Shown piece after piece: positions 10,837 to 22,531 of a stretch of 64,000 nucleotides of DNA. A model generated the notes under the pieces. That model was not told where the DNA came from. It was given only the letters and a program-made list of their open reading frames with translations, and did not search any database. Source of the DNA: Aricia agestis (Eukaryota > Arthropoda > Insecta > Lepidoptera > Lycaenidae). Every line of letters starts with the position of its first letter. Within the stretch, counting starts at the first letter, position 1. The DNA is taken from assembly GCF_905147365.1 (NCBI RefSeq), contig NC_056419.1, positions 5,153,501 through 5,217,500 on the forward strand, in the 5' to 3' direction. The position numbers were made by a program, and so were the translations under genes.

Positions 10837-11104
10837 AGGAGTGAGCACACTGAGACGGGCCGTGCCGGGGCTCAGCGTGCCGGGGCTCATTGTAAAAATC
10901 CGCCTCCATACAATTTGTATGGAAGCGGAAATCCGCTGCGCCCCGACACAGTGTGCGATACGCGCATCCGCTTCCATACAAATTGTATGGAGGCGGATTT
11001 TTGCGATGAGCCCCGGCACGCTGAGCCCCGGCACGCTGAGCCCCGGAACGCTGAGCCCCGGCACGCTGAGCCCCGGCACGGCCCGTCTCAGTGTGCTCAC
11101 TCCT
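10837..11104. mobile_element. Harbinger-like MITE with GAGCCCCGGCACGCT array
   Basis: A 268-bp foldback with long termini starting AGGAGTGAGCACACTGAGAC and flanked by TAA on both sides (10834-10836 and 11105-11107). The left arm has two units of a 15-bp repeat, GAGCCCCGGCACGCT in reverse; the right arm has five (11008 onward), one with a single change. The core carries the inverted pair AATCCGCCTCCATACAATTT. A 3-bp TAA duplication is typical of PIF/Harbinger elements; the family is inferred. The overlapping frames on both strands are by-products of the 15-bp repeat. Confidence 0.8.
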
Positions 11105-11119
11105 TAAAAGGTGATGCTT

Positions 11120-12028
11120 TACCAAAAACTAAATAAATAACAAGTTAGTTTATTAAGTATCCTCCACTTGGTAAGATTATAAAACAAACCCCTTACTGCT
11201 GAAACTTTTGTGTTTGTCTGATAAGATAGAGAAGTCGCTTGAAACTTGATAAAATTGTAATTTCTTAAATTATTTTTATTACTTTTAGAGGCAAAAGAGG
11301 GCAAACTTCCTTACCATTTATACTTAAGTAACATTTTAAGCAATTTTTTTAAAATGAATATAATATCGTACTACTAATAATATAAAGCCTCCTAGTAGAA
11401 GTAGAACTCTGTTTTTAGCATTATTTGCAGTCTACATAATATTATACATTCTTAAATATTAATGCACCACATTTCATCGAATAGCCTGTATCCAAAAGGA
11501 TTTGCTTAGTAAATGCTCGATTTGAAATATAGGTGAAAATTGACCCGTGTTGTTGGGGTGAGTGGGAGTATTTATGAGCCAGCAACACTGTCCGTCACGC
11601 GTCTGTCTGTTTGTACACGACCAAATTATTAAGTCACTAACACCCTTATTCCAACGACATAAGAATCATTGTATTTAAAATCAGACGGACTTTAGAACAA
11701 GGATTGAGGAATCAATTCGAATACTTCGTATAGCTCTGGATCCTACACTATAAGAAATTCGAATCGATAAAATTACTAGCGGCTTAATCGAATGGAGAAT
11801 TTATATTCAAATAGATGTTTTAAATTATTGCACCGCGTAACCTTATGTTTTTCCGGGATGACTCCATGTCCTTTTTTCGGGACTTAAAGTATTGTAAGTA
11901 TAATCATACTTAAATTAATCTAAATCGTTTTATCAGAATGAGATGTACTGACAGACAAGGCATAATAAATTAATAATATTACTTAAAAATCCATATGAAA
12001 AACGTAATGAAAATATAATATTTTGTTA
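11120..12028. other. AT-rich stretch, no gene recognised
   Basis: No feature could be supported apart from isolated short open frames without motifs. Confidence 0.3.
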
Positions 12029-12036
12029 TTTCTCAC

Positions 12037-12257
12037 CTACGAATAATAAAAACTAGGAAACGAAACTCCCATACTTTACCGTTTTAAATTTGGTTCCTTA
12101 CGAACTTGTGTCATGTTACGTTAGCCTATACCGCTCAAGGCCACCTAAATATTGCAAATGTATTAAAATATGTACCTACCTGGTACACATTTTTGACAAG
12201 TATTGTAGAGCATGTTTTTAGACGGAGTTACTTTTCCTTAGTTTTTATTATTCGTAG
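12037..12257. mobile_element. hAT-type MITE with 8-bp TSD
   Basis: The termini CTACGAATAATAAAAACTA and its inverse are bracketed by an exact 8-bp duplication TTTCTCAC (12029-12036 and 12258-12265). A second copy of the same length class lies at 41752-41973. An 8-bp TSD is the hAT hallmark. The body is non-coding. Confidence 0.8.
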
Positions 12258-12529
12258 TTTCTCACTAATGATTGTCACATTTAAAGGCAAGTCACAAATA
12301 ATAGAAGTCGTACATTAAAAAGTTTATTTTATTTTTTAACACTAAAACTATAATTTATCGTGAGATATTAAACATTTTTATAATTTCTGGAACACACTTG
12401 AGATACTCGTAAATGTCCAATATTGCGAAAGTTTATTCTAATGAAAAGTGTTGACTACGATTCCGTTCTTAAAATCACTTCTGTACGCATAACCACCATA
12501 CTAATTACAAAGGTTTTCTTTGTACAGGG

Positions 12530-13095
12530 TGTAACAAAACAAAGTGATAATACTTTAGTGTGTGTGTGTGTGTTCCTTGTAAAGAGTTTACTGTGAAAGT
12601 AGCAGAGCTGAAGTACCAATTTTTTTCTTCACCTTTGTATGGGCAAGCGCCCCAGCGTCATGAGTGACAAAATGTTGGTCTTTCAGCGCTGCTACTTTCA
12701 CAGTGAACTCTCTACAAGGAACACGTACGCACCCTAAAGTTTTTTTTTTTAATGAAATAAGGGGGCAAACGAGCAAACGGGTCATCAGATGGAAAGCAAC
12801 TCCGTCGCCCATGGACACTCGCAACATCAGAAGAGCTGCAGGTGCGTTGCCGTCCTTTTAAGAGGGAATAGGGTAATAGGGGAGGGTAGGGATGGGAAGG
12901 AAAGGGAATAGGGGAGGGTAGGGAAGGGAATAGGGTACAGGATTGGGCCTCCGGTAAACTCACTCACTCGGCAAAACACAGCGCATGCGCTGTTTCACGC
13001 CGGTTTTCTGTGAGAACGTGGTATTTCTCCGGTCGAGCCGGCCCATTCGTGCCGAAGCATGGCTCTCCCACGTATTATCACTTAGTTTTGTTATA
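12530..13095. mobile_element. Foldback MITE split by a retroposon
   Basis: The left part TGTAACAAAACAAAGTGATA through CTACTTTCACAGTG matches 35765-36020. The missing right end, ATTATCACTTAGTTTTGTTA, is found at 13074-13093 after a 330-bp retroposon (12740-13071, minus). Arms around AAAGTAGCAG and CTGCTACTTT form the inner palindrome. The order of events is clear: MITE first, retroposon later. Confidence 0.75.
12740..13071 (-). mobile_element. 330-bp retroposon copy (inserted in MITE)
   Basis: Reading on the minus strand: GTGGGAGAGCCATGCTTCGG, GGCCGGCTCGACCGGAGAAA, a pyrimidine tract, GCAGCTCTTCTGATGTTGCG, then CTCGTTTGCCCCCTTATTTC and an A-rich tail. It shares its 5' edge with the copies at 18969, 30012, 61650 and 63930. 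No RNA polymerase III box is clear. Confidence 0.8.
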
Positions 13096-13098
13096 ATA

Positions 13099-13281
13099 CT
13101 AGATGACGCTCGCAACTCCGTTGCCCCAAAATTCATTTATCGCGCGGGAATCGTACATTTTTCCGGCATGAAAAGTATCCTATACTTATCCTTTAAATTT
13201 CAGAAAAATCGATTCAGTGGTTTGGGTGTGAAGAGGTAACAGATAGACAGACACACTTTCGCGTTTATAATATTAGTATGG
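13099..13281 (+). repeat. RTE-type LINE 3' tail, intact
   Basis: A good reference copy for this family: CTAGATGACGCTCGCAACTC, TTTATCGCGCGGGAATCGTA, AAAAGTATCCTATACTTATC, CAGTGGTTTGGGTGTGAAGA, ending TATAATATTAGTATGG. It starts a few bases after the MITE end at 13095. Confidence 0.7.
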
Positions 13282-16200
13282 AATATTTTCTTCTCATAAT
13301 AATAATATGGATATGACTGAAGATTTTGTAGTAGGTAAGTACATTTTTTTAGTAAAGAGGTTATTATGTTTAATTTATCTAGCTTTTCTTGATAATTATG
13401 CTTAGGTATTCTCAATTTTATGTACACTTTTATCTGTATTCTATTCTTAAAACCTATAAACCGTCTTTATATCGTCGTTAAGATAACTTTTAATTATTTT
13501 TCTCCAAACCTCTTCAAATATTTTGATGTCAAATTAAATAGAAATACATTGAGAAATGAGAAATGCAGATTTCACTTTAAATAGTCATAAAATGATTAAG
13601 GCCATCCCCTGAGCAAACGACCTTGACCATACATTTACCACGTTGCCGATATCGCATCAAAATCCTATTTTTTTTATCTTAGTTTAAAATTGACCTAAAA
13701 AGAATTCAAACGGCAAATATGTCGTTAGTGAAATTGTCGATCTATTGGCGTGTGTTTCAAATAAACGTTATTTGTAAATACTAGGAAGATACTGAATGTA
13801 TGCTAGAATTTCAATAAATTGGTATTACTTGGGAAGCTGACATCATGAGTATAATAAACAAAAATAGGAAATTAATAAATGAGAAAGAAATGTTCATATG
13901 TTGGAGATTATTGCTGTATTTTTAATATAATTTTGTAGCTTTCAAATTATGAGTTAATAAGACTCTAAAAACGGTAAATTAAGGCATCTCCGTAGGGGGA
14001 GCGCCTTAAATATCCACAGTGAAATTATTAAGCACGAAACATATTATAAACTAAACATACATTTAGTATATAGTATAAACTTGACACAAATATTGCAATT
14101 TTATATATGGCAACGCACTTTCAATTGCTTTGATATTGCAGGTGTGCATCAGGTAATCCGTTAGCTCATTTGCCAAATAGTAAATAAAAAATATTAGCTA
14201 CATGCAAAAGTAAGTCCTATATAGTAATTTTGAGGTGAAATAGTAGTACATAATATATAACATGACGTCGTCAAATGTTTCCGATTACTCCATGTGATAT
14301 TTTGTGAACCGTATGTTATGAATTATGATGTAATGTGAGTCCTATCGCTTCGAACTCATAATAATATTAGTTGGAGATTATCATACTAAGGGTTTTCCGA
14401 TGAATCTATAACATTAATCATTATAGGAGTAATTTTTTTCTGAAGTTAACAGAATACAGTGCGAGAATTTTTCACATAATATTATACCCTAGAGTCTAGA
14501 CTAGATAGGTTAGACCGCTGGTGCCACCTTAAATGATTATTTTCACTAGATATACTTGAATCATCCAACAGCGTTTAAAAACAGTAAAATAATCCTGTGT
14601 ATTTACTTAATTGTTAAGTGTCATTAGGACGTTACTTATCCTAGTTGTAACATTTAAATCACAGTTAAGTAATTAACATACCAGAGTCTTAAAAATAACA
14701 GTCGCTTATCTTAAACAAAGGCTATATCTATGACGCTTAAGTGCTGTACAGAGGTTTACGAGCATAACCATCATAAAGGCAGCTATAACGTTTAACACTA
14801 TCCGATACGATATGACACAGTAACTGAAATAGTATAATGAAGATAATTAATTATAAGGACATAAGGGGTGGTCAAAACATCGAGGCTTTTTTATGCCAAA
14901 AATTTGACGTTTTATTATGAAGTTTTTATCGCTCGATTCCCTGTTTGAACACCCGAGTTTAGACAATTAAAAATGTAAGATGTTTGGGATGATGATGATT
15001 CATAGTTGGACGCTTACGATCTTGAGTGTTGATTTTAATAAAAACAATATAGTTAGTATTTTAATTTATAAACAACGTGCTTTCATGAATAAAAATAAAC
15101 GTTACTAAAGTAAAAAATTTATCGAATTTCATAAATTTGGCTGTAAATAATTTATAAATATTAATCCTGCAAGCCCCATAAGAGCACCGGTGATCGCGAC
15201 AACAATATAATAGAATAGCATTTCCAAGAATACGCGATCGAAGGAAATGCCAAGCTTTTCAATTATGTAATTGCGTTTTGAAATTTAACACAAAATTCCA
15301 TTAAAGATAAGTCAGGACAAAGTACACTTCAGTAAAAGGCATCCGATTTGTCGTGTCGGACTGTCTAAAAGCCCAGAGTTATTATAGTGGTTTATACAAA
15401 CAAGGGGCCTTATTCGTCAGTTTATAAGGGAATATAAAATTATGTTTTATGATATTATGTGAGTAACTTTTTTCAACAATTTAAGTTATTGCTCTCATTT
15501 TAAACGATTTGTGTTTAATAAAGCTTCTTCTTATTATGCAATAAAAATTATAATTTTATGAACGTTAACAAGTTTAATAACTAATACTTTAACTGGATTT
15601 AAATTAAATACTCGACAATGGTGAAAGGATAAGTAAACGGGATATTTCCTAAAGCGATACTTCAATTATTAATTCTTTTATATTGGCAAAAATAATATTA
15701 TGATACATTTATTCTTTACTTAGCTATATAACGGTAACTTTCAGCCTTTCTTCTGAATAATTTCTAGAAGATATTATAGCTTGCCCCTCAAGCTACCTGA
15801 GATAATATCAAAGGGTTTTCGTGGTTCATTATCACTGGCAACGCTTACAGAAGTTGCAAAATTGTAGTGGTGGGAATGTGGTTAACTTTACAAAAATACT
15901 TAGGCATTTTTGTGGCTAGATGGTAAAATATGTCGCACGAAGACTTTACACGTCTCGCCTGTACCGGCTAACACGAGGGCTGACTCTTATAAATCGCAGC
16001 TTTTTTGTTTGCACATGACATGACTTAAACATTGGACTATACAAGGGACAAGGGTTTGACTATACGTTACTAAAGTTATATAGTCGAGAATTGATGCGAA
16101 AGAACCAGGGGAAAAAATTGCAATATATAACTTTAATAATAGCAGGAAAACTTGCTTCTTGAACTATTAATTATTTACTGAAAGTAAAGTTATACCCGTA

Positions 16201-17375
16201 AGAAGGATAAAATTCTGTCCAACGCCCGCAGCACTAAAGACAATTATAATAAAATTAATTACTATTGAAATAGGCAAAATACTTGTACATAAAAGTCTAT
16301 TTCTACACAGAACTCTACTTCTGCACAGAACACATTTTGCGCTTTTCGAATGTGTCTTAGAGGTTTTGTCACACACACTTACGAATTTTTCACCTTGAGT
16401 CATTCACATACCAAATTACATACTTAATGCCAATAAATATAACGGATTGACATTTCCCAAAGACAAAAGGTCCGCCCACGGTCAAATTACCAGAACATTC
16501 TTCGGCTAATTTCGAGAGATACCCTCCCCGTGAATACTCTTCCCCGCCCATACAATACATTGATATTGGCTTTTACGTTTTTTGTCGGACGCCTTTTGGG
16601 CCAAATATCATTTGCATTGCGTTAATTGCAAGGATGGAAAACGAAAAGGCATCTGTTTCGTAATGCGTTTTTTTTTTTGGGAATTAGGCGGTTGTAATTT
16701 TGATTTGAATTTATGTAAGGTATAAGGAAAACTTTTAAAATGTTGCTTGTTGGCAACAATACAATCATATAACTCAGTCAGGCGTAGTTTAATGCATGTG
16801 TGTGCGTAAGCGAATGTAATAACCAAAGGAAGTGCGTTATTTTTTTTTAGCGATAACATTATTTTGCGTCAGGACACGTGATGTGATCAAAAATTCGTAA
16901 GACGGAGGGAGAGTAGATCGCTGGAGCAACATAGGAAGGGGGGATTGAAGCACAAGGAGGGTTCAACTTATATCTCTCTTTTTACCTTGCGGCAAAAACT
17001 GCCCACCACCTCTACCTCTGCCGTTTCTTTTTAAAGATGACGTGTTTTAAATATGAAACAATCCGTTATTTTTTTACATCATCTGATTATTCATCTTGAT
17101 TTAAAGTAAATACGTACAGTAGGAAGATATAGTGAAATATGATCAGATGATGATGATGACGAGTATGAATATCGTCATCTTGTCAGTGTTAATCACCGTC
17201 ACAATGAGAGTCACCGATCCTCGTTAATTTTCGCCCACGCGGTTAACAAATAGCATTTATCATTACTGTCTTGGAGTAATACGTAAGGAAAGGCTATTGC
17301 GTACATCTTAGAAAATCCACGTACAAGGAAATGATTACTTTAACCTGTTAACATTGATTGAACAATACAGTTTAC
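13282..17375. other. Long AT-rich stretch, no gene recognised
   Basis: Four kilobases without a repeat of the window's main families and without a domain-bearing frame. A minus-strand frame at 16167-16403 has a repeated VLCRSRVLCRNRLLC segment of no known family. Confidence 0.3.
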
Positions 17376-17637
17376 CTAGGTTTGTGACGGTGAAGGAAAA
17401 CATCGTGAGGAAACCCGCACGTAGTTGGTCCCATACGTATTGACTAGTTCTTTCCTCTGAACTAGGCCGACTATGATGCGAGAATTCCTTATGCGCTTGG
17501 GCAACCATACGGACATTTAAAAATCTTGTCCCACTACAGTATTTGAGGAGTGGTTATTTCGCTCTGAAAAATACTGTATAAATCATCCACAATAAGATAT
17601 AAAGGATAATATGTAAAGGCCTAGTTTTTTTTAACGG
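17376..17637 (+). mobile_element. SINE-B, 5'-truncated copy
   Basis: From GTGACGGTGAAGGAAAACAT to AGGCCTAGTTTTTTTT it matches the body of the complete SINE at 38037-38394, including TATTGACTAGTTCTTTCCTC and GAGGAGTGGTTATTTCGCTC. The tRNA-like head is absent. Confidence 0.75.
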
Positions 17638-17852
17638 TTTCAGTAATCCGTGATTTTTTTTTATTTGACCCTAAAATTCTTATAATGAAAAGCCTTATTT
17701 GTTGTTGATTTAAAAGTTAAACGTTCATTAATATTATTCTAGTTTTGTCTATAATATATTTAGTTTCTATTTTCTACAGGTTAGTCGTTATTTTTCAGCA
17801 TTTCATTATTAACAAAGCAAGAACGACATCTTCACTGTAAAACGCAAAATTC

Positions 17853-17872
17853 GAGTGCCCCATGGGGCACTC
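17853..17872. repeat. Perfect 20-bp palindrome
   Basis: GAGTGCCCCATGGGGCACTC has no spacer. Nothing nearby explains it. Confidence 0.6.
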
Positions 17873-18297
17873 AAAGTGCGGACAATACAGCCTCAACAGG
17901 TTCCATCTCAGTAATTGTCGTTTGTACAGTACTTAATGTTCACAGATTCATTAAAGATGACGATGGATTAATGTGCCCCACTTTTTGTGGGTTATGCGAA
18001 AATAATTTATAGCTCATAAACTTAATAATTAAACAGTAGTTCGGTAGTGATAAACATTTTACGGCTCGGAAAATTTTATAGTTTTTAAATGAATGAATTG
18101 GGTGCGAATGGAGAATGAGGAATTTTAATTGATGAGAATAACTTTAAAATGTACCTCTCCACATTCGCCAATGATAGGCAGATACAGGCGCGATTACCAA
18201 AGTTTCCATCATAATCCAGTTATATTTGTCTATCCCATGATCGATATGCTTAGACAGCAACAATCATGGCTCTCCATGATATGCCAACATTAAGGGC

Positions 18298-18427
18298 CTG
18301 TTTCACCACTTCCTGATAAGTGCTGGATAGGCTATCCAGATCTTAACTTGACAGATAGAGTATGGAGCATCTGTCAAATAAGTTGTGGATAGGTTTTCCG
18401 ACACCTTATCAGGTTGTGGTGAAACAG
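18298..18427. mobile_element. Foldback MITE (CTGTTTCACCAC termini)
   Basis: CTGTTTCACCACTTCCTGAT and, inverted, CTGTTTCACCACAACCTGAT form the ends; GGATAGG blocks and a TGACAGAT/ATCTGTCA pair continue the symmetry inside. About 130 bp, non-coding, TSD uncertain. Confidence 0.65.
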
Positions 18428-18968
18428 TTAGTGTTAGACATTTAAAAGCTCTACCAAGTACCAACAAAATATATTGTTTAACACGAAAAACGACAATTGA
18501 AACAAGCAAAGTTGTATTCAAGAAAGTCAAAGATCACTTAATTTAATCGTTACATCTTTATTGAATACATGAAACGAATTAAGTATGATTGTATTTTGTA
18601 CTACACCCAAAGTTATGGTATAAATATGGAATATGTTAACAAAAATGTCTTGTTAAGGTGTACCAGCAGGGGCCCCAGTAGGGAAGGTAAGATATATTAT
18701 GTGTAAAGAGATATTGTCCAATGTTATTTAAATTACAATAGAAACAAACTTGTAAGTTGTAGTATTACATTGCTGTTGTATTTTCAAAAGAAGATAAGGT
18801 ATAAAATTGGAGTAAGAACGACGGAAAACATACGATAATACAGTAGAATCTTCAGAGATAGTCGGCAATAAAATAATAGTAGATCTAACCTTATTACATG
18901 AATATTATGTATATTATTAATCCATGTCTGTCACTGTTTGCAAATGGCCTATTCAACACAACTTTTAA

Positions 18969-19300
18969 ACGTGGGAGAGCCATGCTTCGGCACGAATGAG
19001 CCGGCTCGACCGGAGAAATATCACGTTCTCACAGAAAATTGGCGTGAAACAGCGCTTGCGCTGTGTTTCGCCGAGTGAGTGAGTTTACCGGAGGCCCAAT
19101 TACCTACCTTGTTCACTTCCCTACCCTCCCCTATTCCCTTCTCTTCCCATCCTTACCCTCCCCTATTACCCTATTCCCTCTTAAAAGGCCGGCAACGCAC
19201 CTGCAGCTCTCCTGATGCTTCGAGTGTCCATGGGCGACGGAAGTTGCTTTCCATCAGGTGACCCGTTTGCTCGTTTGCCCCCTTATTTCATTAAAAAAAA
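18969..19300 (+). mobile_element. 330-bp retroposon copy
   Basis: Starts ACGTGGGAGAGCCATGCTTC and ends with GCCCCCTTATTTCATTAAAAAAAA, all landmarks in order. The open frame inside reads across the pyrimidine tract only and is not a gene. Confidence 0.8.
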
Positions 19301-20030
19301 CACGAGACAAAGACAACATACATTGGTTCATAAACTTATTATAAGTTTATGCATTGGTTAGTTCTGTCACAGTCTTTTCTACTAAACAGTGAGCAAAAAT
19401 AGCAGTAGTAAGTATTAATTTCCGTAACAACATATTTTATAAGCAAAAATATCACCATTTAGAAATAAGTTCTAATAAAAAGATTATTATCATTAATACC
19501 TTTAATTTTTTTTTATTTATGACGTGGGGTGGTGTTTTTTTTTGGTTTCACCACCTTTTGCCCTACTGTATGGGTGCGTCCATGGGCGTATCTCCCATGA
19601 TTTGTGGCCATCAGAACCCCAAAACCATTAAATCACTAATGCAATATGGAATAGCATTGATAGGTATGATAAAATGTTGGCTGCAAAGTCATTATAGAAA
19701 TCCTTAATCAAAAAGAGCAGGCAGAGGTGTAATTAAATACGCATCTGCATTACCAAAAGACTAACAGATACAAATCTAAAAATATTTTAATGCAAATGCT
19801 AAATTGATCAAAACCACTGACCTAATTTTGGTAAAATATACGACAGTTTTTGTCCTGGAGAAATGTATGGTTCGCGATAATCAAATTTCGGCAAAACGAA
19901 GCCGCGGGCAGCATACTTAAGTAAATCCTGAACTCTAAAGTAATGTTATTTAAGGACAGTAAACTGCATGCTAGTTTTGTAACAAATGAAGGGAAACACG
20001 GTAATCTGAGGGAAAACATCGAAAGGAAAC

Positions 20031-20280
20031 CAGCCTGCCGAGCATACGCCAACGAGATAATATCTCACTATACATGTTTTCTCGATGTTCGATGGTTTGT
20101 CTCGTCATCTTTATTGAGCCTAGCATGACAAAAATTTTTTTTTCGCGTAGATCTATCATCGAAATAACACATTTTTATAGAGTTTTGTCGGGATAATGTC
20201 GAGATTTTGACATTATGAGACGAGTAGTTTTTAATTATCTCGAGTGTGAGATATCTCGTTGGCGTATGCTAGGCAGGCTG
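20031..20280. mobile_element. 250-bp TIR element (CAGCCTGCC ends)
   Basis: CAGCCTGCCGAGCATACGCC at the left is answered by GGCGTATGCTAGGCAGGCTG at the right, and the similarity continues through AACGAGATA and TATCTCAC for about 35 bp. Non-coding. No TSD was found. Confidence 0.7.
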
Positions 20281-20873
20281 TGTATCCGCAAATTGAGAAC
20301 AATATTCGGATTTGGAACAGCTGTGAAATGTACCAATTTACAGTAGAGCAATGTGGATCACCTTTGTTGTTATTTTAAACTGATTTTAAGTTGTTATTAA
20401 AGTTTATGTAATTTTTTATGCCAACTTTAAGTCGCGTATTGGCAGAATAAATATTACATCAATAAAGATTAGGAAAGTGGTTTTAAATTGTGAGTCAATC
20501 AAAATATTGGAGTTATGATAATGTACCATATCAATTTTGGAACTTTAAATTTACTTTATATTTATTTTATTTCAAAGCTGATAATGTTAAAATGTTTTAG
20601 GTCGGTCTCTTAATATTATAAAATTGGGTCTCTAACTTTAAGTCCTAAATTAAGGTCTGTATTACGATAATTTAAGGCTTCTTAACTGTAAGTAAGAATA
20701 AGTGGGTGATTAATTATATAGAGTAAGTAATTTATTTAATCTTTATTTTTAATTTTAAAAATTTAAAGAATGAATGACATTTTCAAGTTCTATTTCTGGT
20801 CCTTAGATATTCCTCAGAAACGAAGAAAAAACTAATCTTGGGAGGATGAAGTTTATTATTGTTTTTTTTTTAA

Positions 20874-21048
20874 CTAGCTGACCCGGCAAACGTTGTTTTG
20901 ACATATAAATTATATTTTCTAGTGTCATAAAAAGGAGATAAAAACCTGTTCTCAGGCCTAACCAATATACATACATAAAAAATCGGTTGAGCCGTTTTGG
21001 AGGAGTTCGTGCACAAACACTGTGACATGAGAATTTTATATATGTATT
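20874..21048 (+). repeat. Dispersed repeat (CTAGCTGACCCGGCAAACG)
   Basis: A shorter relative of the repeats at 6566 and 25363: it shares the start and the ending GAGCCGTTTTGGAGGAGTTC and ATGAGAATTTTATATA. Confidence 0.55.
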
Positions 21049-21078
21049 AGAAAAACACAGCCGAATATACATAATACA

Positions 21079-21116
21079 GGGTGTAACAAAACACAGTGAT
21101 AATACTATAGGTTGTA
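21079..21116 (+). repeat. Solo end of the TGTAACAAAAC MITE
   Basis: ACAGGGTGTAACAAAACACA and AGTGATAATACTATAGG match the left terminus of the MITEs at 12530 and 35765. The rest is absent. Confidence 0.5.
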
Positions 21117-21180
21117 GAACCTCCTCCTTTTTGGAAGTCTGTTAAAAAGGCATATTTTAATGAACAATTCCCCCACATTT

Positions 21181-21493
21181 GAGCCATGCTTCGGCACGAA
21201 TGGGCCGGCTCGACCGGAGAAATACCACGTTCTCACAGAAAACCGGCGTGAAACAGCGCTTGCGCTGTGTTTCGCCGAGTGAGTGAGTTTACCGGAGGCC
21301 CGATTCCCTTCCCTATCCTCCCCTATTCCCTTCCCTTCCTATCCCTACCCTCCCCTATTACCCTATTCCCTCTAAAAGGCCGGCAACGCACCTGCAGCTC
21401 TTCTGATGCTGCGAGTGTCCATGGGCGACGGAAGTTGCTTTCCATCAGGTGACCTGTTTGCTCGTTTGCCCCATTATTTCATTAAAAAAAAAA
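21181..21493 (+). mobile_element. 330-bp retroposon copy
   Basis: Begins within GAGCCATGCTTCGGCACGAA, slightly shorter at the 5' end than the others, and ends in an A tail after GCCCCATTATTTCATT. Confidence 0.78.
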
Positions 21494-22348
21494 CATTTTG
21501 CTTTTGGCACATATACCCTTTTTTATTTCCAGTAGGTATTCATAATACTATGCCGTGCATATGAATAATTACTGAAAAAGATATACTTACTTATTTTAAA
21601 ATCCACATAAGATTATAAGAAAACATGATACGTTCATAATTAATTCGCTAAATCTAAAATGGTGAATCAACATAATTAAGATTCGGACTCTTATTAAACA
21701 GATAACCCTGACTCCAAATTTAAAGTAAGTAATTTGAAGGTTTAATTGAAAATCTTAATTAATTATTAACTTTCTTTGATAGCTCGGAAACTCATTATCA
21801 TCTTTATCACATCTAGTTAAATGTAATTAATCTACGATCAACCATCTTCTTATCTCAGTAGTTAATAAAATTGAAATTAAATATTAATAAAATCGAGAAA
21901 GTGTGTGAAAAGGTAAAACTTCGTGCATATTTAAATTACAAGACAAGTAAAAATAAATTAAAAATTCCTATATCCCAATTTAAAAATAAATGATTAATAT
22001 ACTTAATATTCTTTTTTTACTATACTGTCTCGATTTTGGGTAAAGACCTCTCTCCAAAAATAATGTAAAAATATTAAAATAATTAAATGGACACCAACAA
22101 AATTAAACAAATTGATTCTTTGGTATGAGAAAAAATATGATAAGTGTTGAAAACAATGTATAACTTGTAGTGGAAATAATAATTACTATTTGTTGTTTGC
22201 TTTACTAAATTAATACTTTTCACTTCTTTGTTATCTTGTCATATCAACCCATATCAAATCGTAGAGTCAGCAGAAAAGCTCAAGTGTTTTACTTTCAAAT
22301 GATATTTCTTAAAAAAAAAACTATACATATAATAAAAATGAACACTCA

Positions 22349-22531
22349 CCAAAATTCGTTTATCGCGCGGGAACCGTAATTTTTTCCAAGTTAAAAAGTA
22401 TCTTATGTCCTTTCCCAGGACTCAAAGTATCTTCATACCAAATTTCAGCAAAATCGACTTAGTGGTTTGGGTGTAAAAAAGTAATAGACAGACATACACA
22501 CTTTCGCATTCATAATATTATTATAGTATGG
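22349..22531 (+). repeat. RTE-type LINE 3' tail
   Basis: Begins within the family at CCAAAATTCGTTTATCGCGC and runs to ATAATATTATTATAGTATGG; landmarks CTTTCCCAGGACTCAAAGTA and GTGGTTTGGGTGTAAAAAAG are present. Confidence 0.65.

Noticed and set aside
11008..11082. Regular direct repeats that might suggest a CRISPR array
   Set aside because: The units are contiguous 15-mers without spacers inside a MITE in an animal genome.
10757..11136. Overlapping open frames on both strands with repeated PGLSV/EPRHA units
   Set aside because: They are products of the 15-bp GC-rich repeat of the MITE (a multiple of three) and occur in several frames.
12588..12963. Minus-strand frames across the split MITE
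   Set aside because: They read through the MITE/retroposon junction and the pyrimidine tract; no domain.
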